NCBI GenBank assembly: GCA_024707365.1
Contig: JANPZV010000002.1
Coordinates: forward strand, 206,558 to 270,557
Length of the DNA stretch: 64,000 nucleotides
Direction of reading: 5' to 3'
DNA from: Terricaulis sp.
GTDB taxonomy: Bacteria > Pseudomonadota > Alphaproteobacteria > Caulobacterales > Aquidulcibacteraceae
Position 1 is the stretch's first letter, and each line of letters begins with the position of its first letter. Below are positions 21,960 through 30,660 of the stretch, one piece after another. The notes below the pieces were generated by a model. The model was not told the DNA's origin and searched no databases. It saw nothing but the letters and a program-made list of their open reading frames with translations. The position numbers and the translations under genes were made by a program.

Positions 21960-23245
21960 ATGGCCAGCGAAGCCTTTCTGGCGTTCGAGCCGGCGGACGA
22001 AACCGCCGCGCAGATCGCGGGCGCCGAGCTTGAGCGCAACGGCTGGAGCGTTGTCCGCGCGAATGCCGAATTGCGCGCCGATGAAAACCGCAACGCGCTG
22101 ATCCAGGCCGTGAGCCATGCGGCGATTTTTGTTCTGATCGCCTCCCCGCGGCTTCCGCCAGCGGCGCGCTGCAGCGCGAGGTGGCGATCGCGCTCAATAA
22201 CGGGCGGCCGATCGTGATCGTATTGGCGGCCGATCTGCCGCCGGGCGGCTGGATCGAGTCCACGCTCGATCTCGAACACGCGATTGACCTGCGCGCCGGA
22301 GACAACGCCAGCGCAGAAACGCTGGGCAAGATCACCGAAGCCGCGCGCGGCGTTCGCGGCCAAGGCCGCGTGATCGCCATGCTCAACATCAAGGGCGGGG
22401 TCGGCAAAACCGTACTGGCGGCCAATCTCTTCGCCGCCGCGCACCTCGCGGACAAACGCTCAATCAGCTTTATCGACCTCGATCCGCAGCACAATCTCAC
22501 GCAATATTTTCTCTCGCCGGGCGAGCGCGCCAGGGTGCGCTGATCGCAACCACACGCTTTACGGCGTGCTCAACGGCCGCGGCGAGCATGCGCTTTCGCG
22601 CGCCGATTTCGGCGCCATCGCCATCCCGCTCAATCGCGCCAAGCCGCGCGGCAAGGAAAAACAGCCCAATTTCGAGCTGATCGCGGGCGACGAGCGCTTG
22701 TTTGAATACACGCTCGACACCCGCTCCGATCACGATAAGGCTGAGGCGTTTATGCGTTTCCGCGCACTTGTGGCGGCGCTGCGCGCGCGCTCTGACGCTG
22801 TGGTGATCGATTCCAATCCGTGCGCGACCTTCCTCACGCGCCTGGCCATCACCACGGCCGATCACATCGTCGCCCCTGTTCGGCCCGAGCGCTATTCGCT
22901 GACAGGGCTCAACATGCTTGAGCATGTGGTGCGCGAAGTCAGGGAAGGCCCTTGCGCCCGGCGGAATTTTCCGTCCTGCTCAATGGCGTGAATGATCGCG
23001 CCCGCTCCAGCGAAACCAATCATGCCGATGCGCTGACGCGGGCGGAGATCGCTGGCGCGCCGTTTTTCAGCGCGGCGCTGCTTGAGGATGAGGTGCCGTA
23101 CGCGGCGACGCTGCGCTCAACCCCGACGGAGCGCTTTGCGGCCAACCCGATCAACATCACCGCAATGATGCGCGTGGGCGGGCGGCAAACCAAGGAAGCG
23201 CTGGCGCGCGCGGCGGCGGCCGTGCTGCGGCGCAGCGCGCCATGA
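21960..23245 (+). CDS. TIR-like domain fused to ParA-type ATPase (frameshifted here)
   Basis: About 427 residues after repair. Residues 1-125 look like a TIR fold: AFLAFEPADETAAQIAGAEL, then ALIQAVSHAAIFVLIASPRL, then ALQREVAIALNNGRPIVIVL; the Glu near residue 74 sits where TIR NADases carry the catalytic Glu. From about 135 a MinD/ParA ATPase follows, with deviant Walker A KGGVGKT (about 144-150), FIDLDPQHNLTQYF (switch region) and a later VVIDSN segment. Three breaks (near 22155, 22520 and 22950) are each repaired by one base, giving RLSASGALQRE, SPASAPGCADRNHT and EGPLRPAEFSVLLNG. The stop overlaps the next ATG (ATGA). A TIR-to-ParA fusion is unusual; a signalling or defence role is inference. 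Confidence 0.72.
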
Positions 23246-23658
23246 GCAAGCTGACCGCCGCCGAAGCCAAGGCGCTGCGCGCGATGCTGCGCAAGCGCCC
23301 AGCCAAAGAGCTCAAAGCCGCGTTCGCGCTGATCCGGGCCAAAAGCGATGCGGCGCTGATCGCCGCGATCGCGCCGGCGAAAAAGAAGAAGGCGGCCGCC
23401 AAGGCCGCCGATCCGCTGGTGCTGGCGCTGGATCGGGCGCTTAAACCCGTCATCGCGCCAGCGGCCGAGAAAGCGGACATGCTGATCGAGCACATCGCCA
23501 AAAAACGCCGCCGCAAACTCGACATCGAGGCCAAAGGGCTTGCCGACGCCGCGCGCCAATTGCGCAAGCGCTTCACCGACGCGGAAATCGAAGCCGACGC
23601 CAAAGGCCTCGCCGCGCATCTCGCCAAGCTCTATGGCGGGCGCGAAGGCGTGGTGTGA
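23242..23658 (+). CDS. Small basic partner of the TIR-ParA protein
   Basis: 138 residues, highly charged and helical: SKLTAAEAKALRAMLRKRP, AKKKKAAAKAADPLVLALDR, IAKKRRRKLDIEAKGLADAA. There is no signal peptide, no membrane segment and no Cys. It overlaps the TIR-ParA gene by four bases, so it is translationally coupled and probably acts with it. By analogy with ParA-ParB or ParA-cargo pairs it could be a DNA-binding or adaptor partner, but I see no ParB motifs. Unrecognised family. Confidence 0.75.
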   Translation: MSKLTAAEAKALRAMLRKRPAKELKAAFALIRAKSDAALIAAIAPAKKKKAAAKAADPLVLALDRALKPVIAPAAEKADMLIEHIAKKRRRKLDIEAKGLADAARQLRKRFTDAEIEADAKGLAAHLAKLYGGREGVV

Positions 23659-23697
23659 CGCCTGGACGAAGCGGCGCGCGCACCCCATTTTGCGGGC

Positions 23698-24166
23698 ATG
23701 ACCCAATCCGCCACAGGCTTTGACCTCAGCCCGCCCACCGCCGCCGAACGCGCCGCGCTGGAAGCGGGGCTCAATGACGAAGAACGCCGCGTGCTGTTGC
23801 ACCACGGCACCGAGGGGCGCCGTTCTGCGGCGGCTTGCTGGGCCAGAAACAGGCGGGCGCCTATTGCTGCCGCCTGTGCGGGCTGCCGCTGTTTCGGCAA
23901 GAAACCAAATTCGAGAGCGGCACCGGCTGGCCAAGCTTTTACGCGCCGATCGATCCGGCGCATGTGCGCGGGATCGAGGACAATTCTTATGGCATGCATC
24001 GGATCGAGACCCGCTGCGCGCGCTGCGACAGCCACCAGGGGCACGTCTCTTTCCAGATGGCCCGAAACCCACTGGCATGCGCTTTTGCATCAATTCGGTT
24101 TCGCTGAGCTTCACGCCAGCGGGCGAGCCGCTGCCCGATCCGCTCAAGCGCGGCGACGCGCTTTAG
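23698..24166 (+). CDS. msrB: Peptide-methionine (R)-S-oxide reductase (frameshifted here)
   Basis: About 155 residues. MsrB repairs methionine-R-sulfoxide in proteins. Motifs: CRLCGLPLF and [11 protein letters not shown] supply the zinc Cys pairs, [11 protein letters not shown] binds substrate, and [11 protein letters not shown] carries the catalytic Cys. It is split in three frames: the G4 run at 23816-23819 lacks a G (repair gives [13 protein letters not shown]), and near 24047 there are two extra bases (repair gives [14 protein letters not shown]). Ends at TAG 24164-24166. Confidence 0.88.
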
Positions 24167-24384
24167 GGCTGTGCGCGGCGCATCTGCGCAATGAGCCGAT
24201 CAAGATCACGCTCCAGCACGCGGAGGATGGCGTCATCCTCGACATGCTCGGGCAAGCTTCGGAACGCCCGTCCAAGCACCGTGCCGACAAGCAGGCTGGC
24301 TTCGTTGGCGTCGTCGGTGAAGCGGCGCGCCTTGTCGGCGAGCTCGCCCTGGTGGGATAAAATGGCCGTCACAGGTTGCGCCAT
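24163..24384 (-). CDS. Small hypothetical protein
   Basis: 73 residues, soluble and helical: [20 protein letters not shown], then [20 protein letters not shown]. It loosely recalls region 2 of sigma-70-like proteins (a DANEA..LV..V..RAF pattern) but is far too short to be one. It converges on msrB, their stops overlapping by four bases. Real but low-confidence; no function assigned. Confidence 0.5.
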   Translation of the reverse strand: MAQPVTAILSHQGELADKARRFTDDANEASLLVGTVLGRAFRSLPEHVEDDAILRVLERDLDRLIAQMRRAQP

Positions 24385-24601
24385 GGCGCTCTCCCTCTGT
24401 TTCGGGCCGGTCAGCTCCCCCTGATCCGCACGGCGATGAGCGCCAAGACTAGCAGAGTTTTCCCCAGTTGGGAGAACGAAACGATCTATCTCTCCATATT
24501 TTAAGCTCGGCGCCGATTTGGAAACCTTTGCTTAAGTTTGCTGCCGCGCAATGGATGCGCCGTCTTGACGGAATTGGAGGTTCGGCGACCATGGGCGCTG
24601 C

Positions 24602-25348
24602 GTGACTAAGCCCTTTTCCGACCAAGAACCTGCGGTTCTTCCCTGACGGCGCCTGCGCCCTGCCCCTATTTGCCTGGGCGGCGCGAACGCAAAGTGTTCA
24701 CCGCGCTCGATGGGCCAGGAGGCCAGCGAGCTGCACGACATCCTGACCAATTCCGGCTTCCGCCGCTCGCAAGGGATCGCCTATCGGCCATCGTGCGAAG
24801 GGTGCGGCGCATGCATTTCCGCGCGCGTGCCGGTGGGGGCGTTCAGCTTCAGCCGCCGCTGGCGCAAGATCGTGGCGCGCAACGCCGATCTCACCCGCGC
24901 GCTGCGCCCGCCCGAGGCGACGCGCGAGCAGTTTCATCTGCTGCGCCACTACCTCACCAGCCGCCACGCCGAGGGCGGCATGGCGGAAATGAGCTTTTCC
25001 GATTACGCGGCCATGGTGGAGGAAAGCGCGGTTCACACCCACATCGTGGAATATCGCTATTCTTCGGGCCCGATGCGCGGGGCGCTTGCGGGCGCGGCGC
25101 TGACGGACGCGCTGGGCGATGGCCTTAGCCTAGTGTATTCCTTCTTCGATCCGGGCGCGCCCAAACGCAGCCTCGGCAATTCCATCATCCTCGATCACAT
25201 TCAGCAAGCGCGCGCGGCGGGCTTTGCCTACGTCTATCTCGGCTATTGGATCGCGGGCTCGGAGAAGATGGCTTACAAGGCCGAATTCCATCCGCTTGAA
25301 TTGCTGATGGGCGGGGCTTGGCGGCCTTATGCGCCGGTGGAATTCTGA
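24602..25348 (+). CDS. bpt: Aspartate/glutamate leucyl- or arginyl-tRNA-protein transferase (frameshifted here)
   Basis: About 248 residues. The enzyme adds Leu or Arg from aminoacyl-tRNA to proteins with N-terminal acidic residues, marking them for ClpS/ClpAP. Diagnostic segments: FFLTAPAPCPYLPG, GFRRSQGIAYRPSCEGCGAC, GNSIILDHI and YLGYWIAGSEKMAYKAEFHP. Three single-base insertions break the 5' third: near 24607 (repair reads VTSPFPTKNLRFFLT), in the CCC run near 24645, and near 24720 (GGG CCA GAG). The start is GTG 24602, uncertain because of the indels. Confidence 0.82.
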
Positions 25349-25409
25349 CATCGCGCCGGTATCGCCTGCGCCGGCTGCTGTAGGATAGATTTCCGCCAAG
25401 GAGCTGGCC

Positions 25410-25899
25410 ATGGCTGAGTCGAGAAAAAGCGCTTTGGCGCGCCGCGGAAATCGCGCCCACCGCGCGCCCGTTCACGCAGAAGCTCAATCCGCAATCGCTG
25501 TTCCGCGCCGCGCCTCTATCGCGGCTCGCCGGCATGAGCCGCGCGCATGTGAGCCTGGTGCGCCTGCCGCCGGGCAAAGAGAGCTTTGCCAAGCATGCGC
25601 ACATGCTTGAGGAAGAATGGATCTACGTGCTCGAAGGCAGAGCCTCCGCCGAGATCGGCGATCAGAAATATTTGGTGGAGTCCGGCGATTTTCTCGGCTT
25701 TGCAGCGCCCGGCCCCGCGCATGTGATGCGCAACACGTTCGATGCGGAATGCGTTTATCTGATGGGCGGGGAAGATCGGGCGATCGATGTCGTTTCCTAT
25801 CCTGAACTCGAAAAGCGCTATCTGCACATGCAGACCGAAAACGGCGCGGAATACTATGAATTGGGTGAGCCGGTGAAGCCGTTTGGCAAGGCTGAGTGA
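25410..25899 (+). CDS. Cupin domain protein (frameshifted here)
   Basis: About 162 residues of the cupin family. The metal-binding cupin motifs are visible: GKESFAKHAHMLEEEWIYVLEG (motif 1) and GDFLGFAAPGPAHVMRNTFD (motif 2). The first 15 residues are in another frame; one A fewer in the A5 run near 25425 yields MAESRKALWRAAEIAPTARP. The substrate is unknown. It converges on the lipoprotein gene at 25900 with essentially no gap. Confidence 0.8.
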
Positions 25900-26419
25900 T
25901 CACCAGAGCACGACGCCCGGGCGCCGCCGTTTGCACCTGCGCGTAAGCGTAGCGCCCGCACAGGCTGACAGCCTCGGCGTTCGGCCCTGGCGGCTCATCG
26001 CCGGCAAACACAAGCAACGTAAAGCGGCTCCGCCCCGGATCATGCGCCAGCGCGGCAAACGACGGCTCACCCCCTTCGCAGAACCCATCGGCCGCGCTTG
26101 CGCTCACCACGCGGCGCAATTCCACTTGGGCGACATCGGCGCCGGCGAGCGCGGCGTAGCTTGCGCCATTGCGGCTAGTGCGGTCGGCGCCCGCGCGCGG
26201 CTCAAGCGTGCGGGTGTAGAGCACGGCGCCGCTGGCGAAGATGAGGCCCGCGCGCTCGATCCCGACATCGCCCAGCGTGCGCGCGGCGTCTGAGGCGGCG
26301 GCGTACTCGCCAAGCAGCGCCGGCGGGGCGGCGGCGAGCGCCTCTCCCCCATCGCGCGCTTCGCCGCAGGCGGTGAGAAACACCGCCACAAGCATGAGGG
26401 GGATCAGCCAAGCGCGCAT
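25900..26419 (-). CDS. Lipoprotein, related to its upstream neighbour (end frameshifted)
   Basis: About 173 residues. Signal peptide and lipobox: MRAWLIPLMLVAVFLTAC (Cys18). The mature part (VAQVELRRVVSASAADGFCE, FTLLVFAGDEPPGPNAEAVS, CGRYAYA) parallels the upstream gene (GLVELRRIDLVRVAADAPAP, LSLQIFSGGEAPGPNAHDTA, CGIFNYA), so the two are a tandem paralog pair. The raw frame runs on past 25900 antisense to the cupin gene; a one-base change near 25915 gives the natural ending PGVVLW at TGA 25900-25902. Function unknown. Confidence 0.68.
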
Positions 26420-26494
26420 GCCCTGTTGTAAACGCAGCCACGCCAAAGCGTGACGCCGCTGATCGCATAGCGGCGCGCAATCATCGCCTTGGGC

Positions 26495-27004
26495 TTAAGG
26501 GATGGCGTAATTGAAGATGCCGCAGAGCGCGGTGTCGTGCGCGTTGGGGCCTGGGGCTTCGCCGCCGGAGAAAATCTGCAACGACAGCGTGTCGGCGCCG
26601 CGCGCGAGGATGACGAATGTGGGCTGAGCATCGCCGCACAGCTGCGGCGCGGGCGCATCGGCGGCGACGCGCACCAAATCAATGCGCCGCAGCTCAACCA
26701 GGCCGATGTTCTGCACCCCGCTTCCGCTTGAGATCGTGCCCCCGCCCGCGGAGAGATCGGTATCGCCCGTCAGCGCGCTTTCGATCACCGGCCCTTCGAT
26801 GCGGAAGCCGCGCGCGAACGAGAGCACGTCGGCGCTGGCGTTTAGATCGCCGGTGAGGCTCATGGCCGTGGTGGAGATGGCGGTGAAGGCGCCAATGATG
26901 GGCGCTGGCGCATGCGCGGCGGGCGCAGGCTCAGCTTGCGGCGTTGGCGCAGGCTCTGCGCAGGCGGCGAGCGCGAGCAGCACGGCGGGAACAAGCAAAC
27001 GCAT
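26495..27004 (-). CDS. Lipoprotein, tandem paralog
   Basis: 169 residues from the ATG at 27004. Signal peptide MRLLVPAVLLALAAC (Cys15), then an Ala/Pro-rich linker (EPAPTPQAEPAPAAHAPAP) and a beta-rich domain with a GGGTISSGSG loop and a conserved C...C pair (QLCGDAQ ... ALCGIF). It ends in the same PGPNAxxxxLCG block as its neighbour. Function unknown; a secreted envelope role is likely. Confidence 0.75.
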   Translation of the reverse strand: MRLLVPAVLLALAACAEPAPTPQAEPAPAAHAPAPIIGAFTAISTTAMSLTGDLNASADVLSFARGFRIEGPVIESALTGDTDLSAGGGTISSGSGVQNIGLVELRRIDLVRVAADAPAPQLCGDAQPTFVILARGADTLSLQIFSGGEAPGPNAHDTALCGIFNYAIP

Positions 27005-27553
27005 CAAAGCCTCCATGTTTTGCGCAAGAGACTAGCGCGCGCGGCGCGCAAGTCACGCCAAGCAGCCGCACGCGCGCGGGCGCCGCGGGCAACGAGCGGA
27101 AGGCCGGGGCGCGTGCGGCGCGCCTGGGTTGGTTCCGTGTGCTGGCTTGCGCCAGCATGCGCGCGACACGCGCCCCGTGGATGATCGGCTGCATCGGCTC
27201 GGCACAGAGAGGTGTTTCACTCTCCTGGCGCGATCGCCGATGGCGTGCTGGTTGGCGGGTTCGCGCCAATCCCCTCTTTCTTCCCGCGCTTTTGGCTTCC
27301 CGCGGGCTTTGCGCTGATGCGCCCGGTAACGCGCCCCGCAGCGTTCGCGCCGATCGCAGGACTTGCCCGGCACCCTCTTCCAACACCGCGACAATGCCGG
27401 GGCTGGGCGTCAAACATCAGAGCTTCACGCTCAATCATCACCACGCCCGCATCGGCTGAACTCAGGATCCGATCGCCTTCCGGCGGATGTGGTGAGGGGA
27501 TTATGCGGGAGGTTTGGAGGTGTGGGATAGATTTTTTCGGGATGAGGGTGAAC
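27005..27553. other. Intergenic stretch with no recognised gene
   Basis: About 550 bases between the lipoprotein gene and the AT-richer orphan gene. Reading all frames shows only low-quality Arg/Ala-rich frames with no domain, start context or codon pattern like the neighbours. I see no tRNA, RNase P, SRP or tmRNA signature. It could hold a promoter region for the lipoproteins or a decayed gene, but nothing can be supported. Confidence 0.5.
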
Positions 27554-28298
27554 TCACTCTGCGGAGGATACGAGCCGCACAACGCCGCGGCCCGCCTCAA
27601 TCAACTCGCCGCCGCCATGAACCGCAGCACTAATCAAAGTAACGCGCACGGCCCACGTCTCGACCGTCGCCCAAAGCCCTTTGAGAAAATCACCTGTATC
27701 CTCGTCGGAACGACTTGCTTGCCGCTGTATCGCCGACAGCAAATCCACATATGCAGACTTCGCTGCATCGAACCCAAATATGTCGGTGTTTCTAATCAAT
27801 ATTTGTAGGGCTGTAATATTGGCGAGCGGCCCTCTTGGCGTCAACGCTGATTTCTGCTGCCTGCACCTTTTTGTAGAGATCAGTTAACTCTGCATCCAGT
27901 GAAACCAATGCGTGATCGGCCTCCGCACAAAGCGGAGAGTCCTTTTGCACGAAACCTGCGATCAATGAGAATTGAGTGATCTCGAGATTCACATTCGGGA
28001 AATATTTCTGGACAGGCTGGTCCATTCCGCACGTCTGGATCGCAGACTTTAGCTGAGTTAACGTGTGCAACAGCCCCGATCGTCCCTCGGCGTCGAGGCG
28101 ATCTTCCTCATTCACCGCTTGGACGGCTGCATCTGTCAGTTCCAAAAGCACCGCTATTTCGCGGAAGAATGCCGGTGAGTTGCGACTAACTTTGAGCGCC
28201 CTGGAAAGTATGTGCCCTATCGGCTCTGCCGAATTGCTATCTCTTATGAGACGCAGCAACTCCAGTACCCGCGATAGCGGAGGCTTAATCATTCGCAT
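27554..28298 (-). CDS. Orphan gene of atypical composition (frameshifted here)
   Basis: About 248 residues. The first part (MRMIKPPLSRVLELLRLIRD, then FFREIAVLLELTDAAVQAV, then DHALVSLDAELTDLYKKVQA) is helical and hydrophilic. The second part ends with a possible amphipathic or membrane-proximal segment (VRVTLISAAVHGGGELIEAG). One base fewer near 27840 joins them as VDARGPLANITALQILIRN. The region is clearly AT-richer than all surrounding genes and uses more A/T-ending codons, suggesting recent acquisition. I do not recognise the family. Confidence 0.6.
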
Positions 28299-28332
28299 TG
28301 TTTCTCACCGTGCAAACGCGCGGCGGATATAT

Positions 28333-28349
28333 CACACGCTACACGTGTG
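28333..28349. promoter_or_regulatory. Small palindrome upstream of the orphan gene
   Basis: CACACG and CGTGTG, separated by five bases, form a 17-base inverted repeat 35 bases upstream of the gene's start at 28298 and 36 bases from the pccB stop. It could be an operator or simply a short hairpin. Binding factor unknown. Confidence 0.35.
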
Positions 28350-28384
28350 CGATACCTTGAGTTATGTTCTCCACCCGAAACATC

Positions 28385-29917
28385 TTAAAGCGGAATATTA
28401 TCGTGCTTCTTCCAGGGGTTCTCGAGCTTCTTGTTCTTCAGCGTCGCCAGCGCGCGGATGATGCGTTTGCGGGTTTCGCGGGGCATGATCACGTCGTCGA
28501 TGAAGCCGCGTGAGGCGGCGACGAAGGGGTTGGCGAAGCGGTCTGAATATTCCTTGGTGCGGGCGGCGATCTTTTCGGGGTCGCCGATGTCGGCGCGGAA
28601 AATGATCTCCACCGCGCCCTTGGCGCCCATCACGGCGATCTCGGCGCTGGGCCAAGCATAATTCACATCGCCGCGCAGGTGCTTGGAACTCATCACGTCA
28701 TAGGCGCCGCCATAGGCTTTGCGGGTGATGACCGTCACTTTCGGCACGGTGGCTTCGCCATAGGCGAAGAGCAGCTTGGCGCCATGCTTGATGAGCCCGC
28801 CCAGCTCCTGCTTGGTGCCCGGCAGGAAGCCCGGCACGTCCACGAAGGTCACGATCGGGATATTGAACGCATCGCAGAAGCGCACAAAGCGCGCGGCTTT
28901 GCGTGAGGCGTCGATATCGAGCACGCCCGCCAGCGTCATCGGCTGGTTGGCGACGATGCCCACGGTTGAGCCATCGAGCCGCGCGAAAGCGGTGATGATG
29001 TTCTTGCCGAATTCCGGCCCGATCTCGAAGAAATCGCCCTCATCGGCCACTTTCTCGATCAGCTCCTTCATGTCGTAGGGCTTGTTGGGGTTATCGGGGA
29101 TGAGACGGTCGAGCGAGGCATCCTCGCGCGTCAGTTCATCAAAATGCGGGCGCGTGGGCGGCTTTTCGCGGTTCGACAGCGGCAAAAAATCGATCAGGCG
29201 GCGCATTTGCGCCAGCGTCTCGAAATCGTTTTCAAACGCGCCATCGACAACGCCGGATTTGGAGGCGTGCACGCGCGCGCCGCCGAGCTCTTCATGGGTG
29301 ACGATTTCGTTCGTCACGGTTTTCACCACTTCGGGGCCGGTGACGTACATATAGCTCGTATCCTTCACCATGAAGATGAAGTCCGTCATCGCCGGGGAAT
29401 ACACATCCCCGCCCGCGCATGGGCCCATGATGATGGAGATTTGCGGGATGACGCCGCTGGAGAGGATGTTGTTCTGAAAAATATCGGCGTAGCCGGCGAG
29501 GCTTTCGACGCCTTCCTGAATGCGCGCGCCGCCCGCATCGAAAATGCCGACGATCGGCGCGCCGTTCTTCAGCGCCATTTCCTGCACCTTGACGATCTTG
29601 GCCGCGTGCGTGGCCGAGAGCGAGCCGCCGAACACGGTAAAGTCTTTGGAAAACAGATAGACGATGCGGCCATTGATCGTGCCCCAGCCGGTGACGACGC
29701 CATCGCCGGGGATGTTCTGATCGGCGCGGCTGAAATCATTGGCGCGCGCTTCGACGAACATATCGAATTCTTCAAAGCTGCCTTCATCGAGCAAAAGCTC
29801 GATCCGCTCGCGCGCGGTGAGCTTGCCTTTGGCGTGCTGAGCCGCGTGGCGCTTCTCGCCCCCGCCGGCGCGGGCGGCTTCGCGTTTGGCTTCAAGGGCG
29901 GCGACGATGTTTTTCAT
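28385..29917 (-). CDS. pccB: Propionyl-CoA (acyl-CoA) carboxylase beta subunit
   Basis: 510 residues from the ATG at 29917. This is the carboxyltransferase subunit that moves CO2 from biotin to propionyl-CoA, giving methylmalonyl-CoA. Features: [20 protein letters not shown] near the N-terminus, [20 protein letters not shown], the oxyanion-hole [18 protein letters not shown] and [17 protein letters not shown], and a C-terminal lobe with [13 protein letters not shown]. Intact. The biotin carboxylase subunit is not in view. Confidence 0.94.
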   Translation of the reverse strand: MKNIVAALEAKREAARAGGGEKRHAAQHAKGKLTARERIELLLDEGSFEEFDMFVEARANDFSRADQNIPGDGVVTGWGTINGRIVYLFSKDFTVFGGSLSATHAAKIVKVQEMALKNGAPIVGIFDAGGARIQEGVESLAGYADIFQNNILSSGVIPQISIIMGPCAGGDVYSPAMTDFIFMVKDTSYMYVTGPEVVKTVTNEIVTHEELGGARVHASKSGVVDGAFENDFETLAQMRRLIDFLPLSNREKPPTRPHFDELTREDASLDRLIPDNPNKPYDMKELIEKVADEGDFFEIGPEFGKNIITAFARLDGSTVGIVANQPMTLAGVLDIDASRKAARFVRFCDAFNIPIVTFVDVPGFLPGTKQELGGLIKHGAKLLFAYGEATVPKVTVITRKAYGGAYDVMSSKHLRGDVNYAWPSAEIAVMGAKGAVEIIFRADIGDPEKIAARTKEYSDRFANPFVAASRGFIDDVIMPRETRKRIIRALATLKNKKLENPWKKHDNIPL

Positions 29918-29924
29918 GTGCGGC

Positions 29925-30619
29925 TTATCCCAGCGTCTCGATAAATCGGGCGATGTTGTCGAACTCTTGGGCCTGTCTGTCCAGCTTGGCGCGGGCCTCC
30001 GCATCCTCACCCCAGCGTTCCAGGCTCCAGAGATTATCCAAAGCGGCGGCTTCAAACGCGGCTTTTCCGCTCAAACGCTTGTCCAGCAAAGCAAGCGCAA
30101 TCACCGCCGAACCGGAGAGCCCTGCCGCTTGCGCAAGCGCGGTGAGGGAAAATCATCGAGCGCGCGCGCATAAGCGGCAAGATGTTCGCGCATGGCGGGA
30201 TCAGCATCCGCGGCGATGATCCCGGAAACCACCGGCGGCGTCAGCCCATGCGCCTCGGCGGCCCAGGCCAGCAGCGGATCCCATGCGGCGCTCTGGCGCG
30301 CCGCCAATTCCGCCGGCGCCTCGGCGCGATGGGCGCAGAGATCGGTTTCGATATAGGCGCCCACATAGTGGACAAGCTCATCCCGGCGCACAGGCGCCCA
30401 ATCGATGGCGGCGAAGGCCAATTGCGAAAGCGGCATCGAGGCGGGAATGATCTCTTCGCCCTGCGCCTCCCACTCGGCCGCCACCGCAGCGGCGAGCGCG
30501 GCGGTGGGCGCGGCGAACACGGCTCCGCCCGGCGTGCGCAACGTGCGTTGATCGAGCGCCACGCCATCCGCGGGCGTGGGAAGCGCAGTTTTGTAAAAGC
30601 GGCGGGCGAGCGCGGTCAT
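29925..30619 (-). CDS. ATP12 family F1-ATPase assembly chaperone (frameshifted here)
   Basis: About 231 residues. It resembles mitochondrial ATP12 (COG5387), which chaperones the F1 alpha subunit: [60 protein letters not shown], a [20 protein letters not shown] region, and a C-terminal [13 protein letters not shown]. Adding one T to the coding TTTT run (30149-30152) joins the halves as [20 protein letters not shown], and the frame then ends at TAA 29925-29927. Seven bases separate it from pccB. Alphaproteobacterial marker. Confidence 0.86.
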
Positions 30620-30660
30620 ACCCTTAAGCACACGAGCGCACGGCAAAACTCAAGCGCTGA

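Noticed and set aside
24163..24384. ECF sigma factor fragment
   Set aside because: Only a vague DANEA..LV pattern in 73 residues; no region 4, so not enough to call a sigma factor.
27005..27553. Structured RNA (RNase P, SRP, tmRNA, 6S)
   Set aside because: None of the conserved core motifs of these RNAs could be found in either strand.
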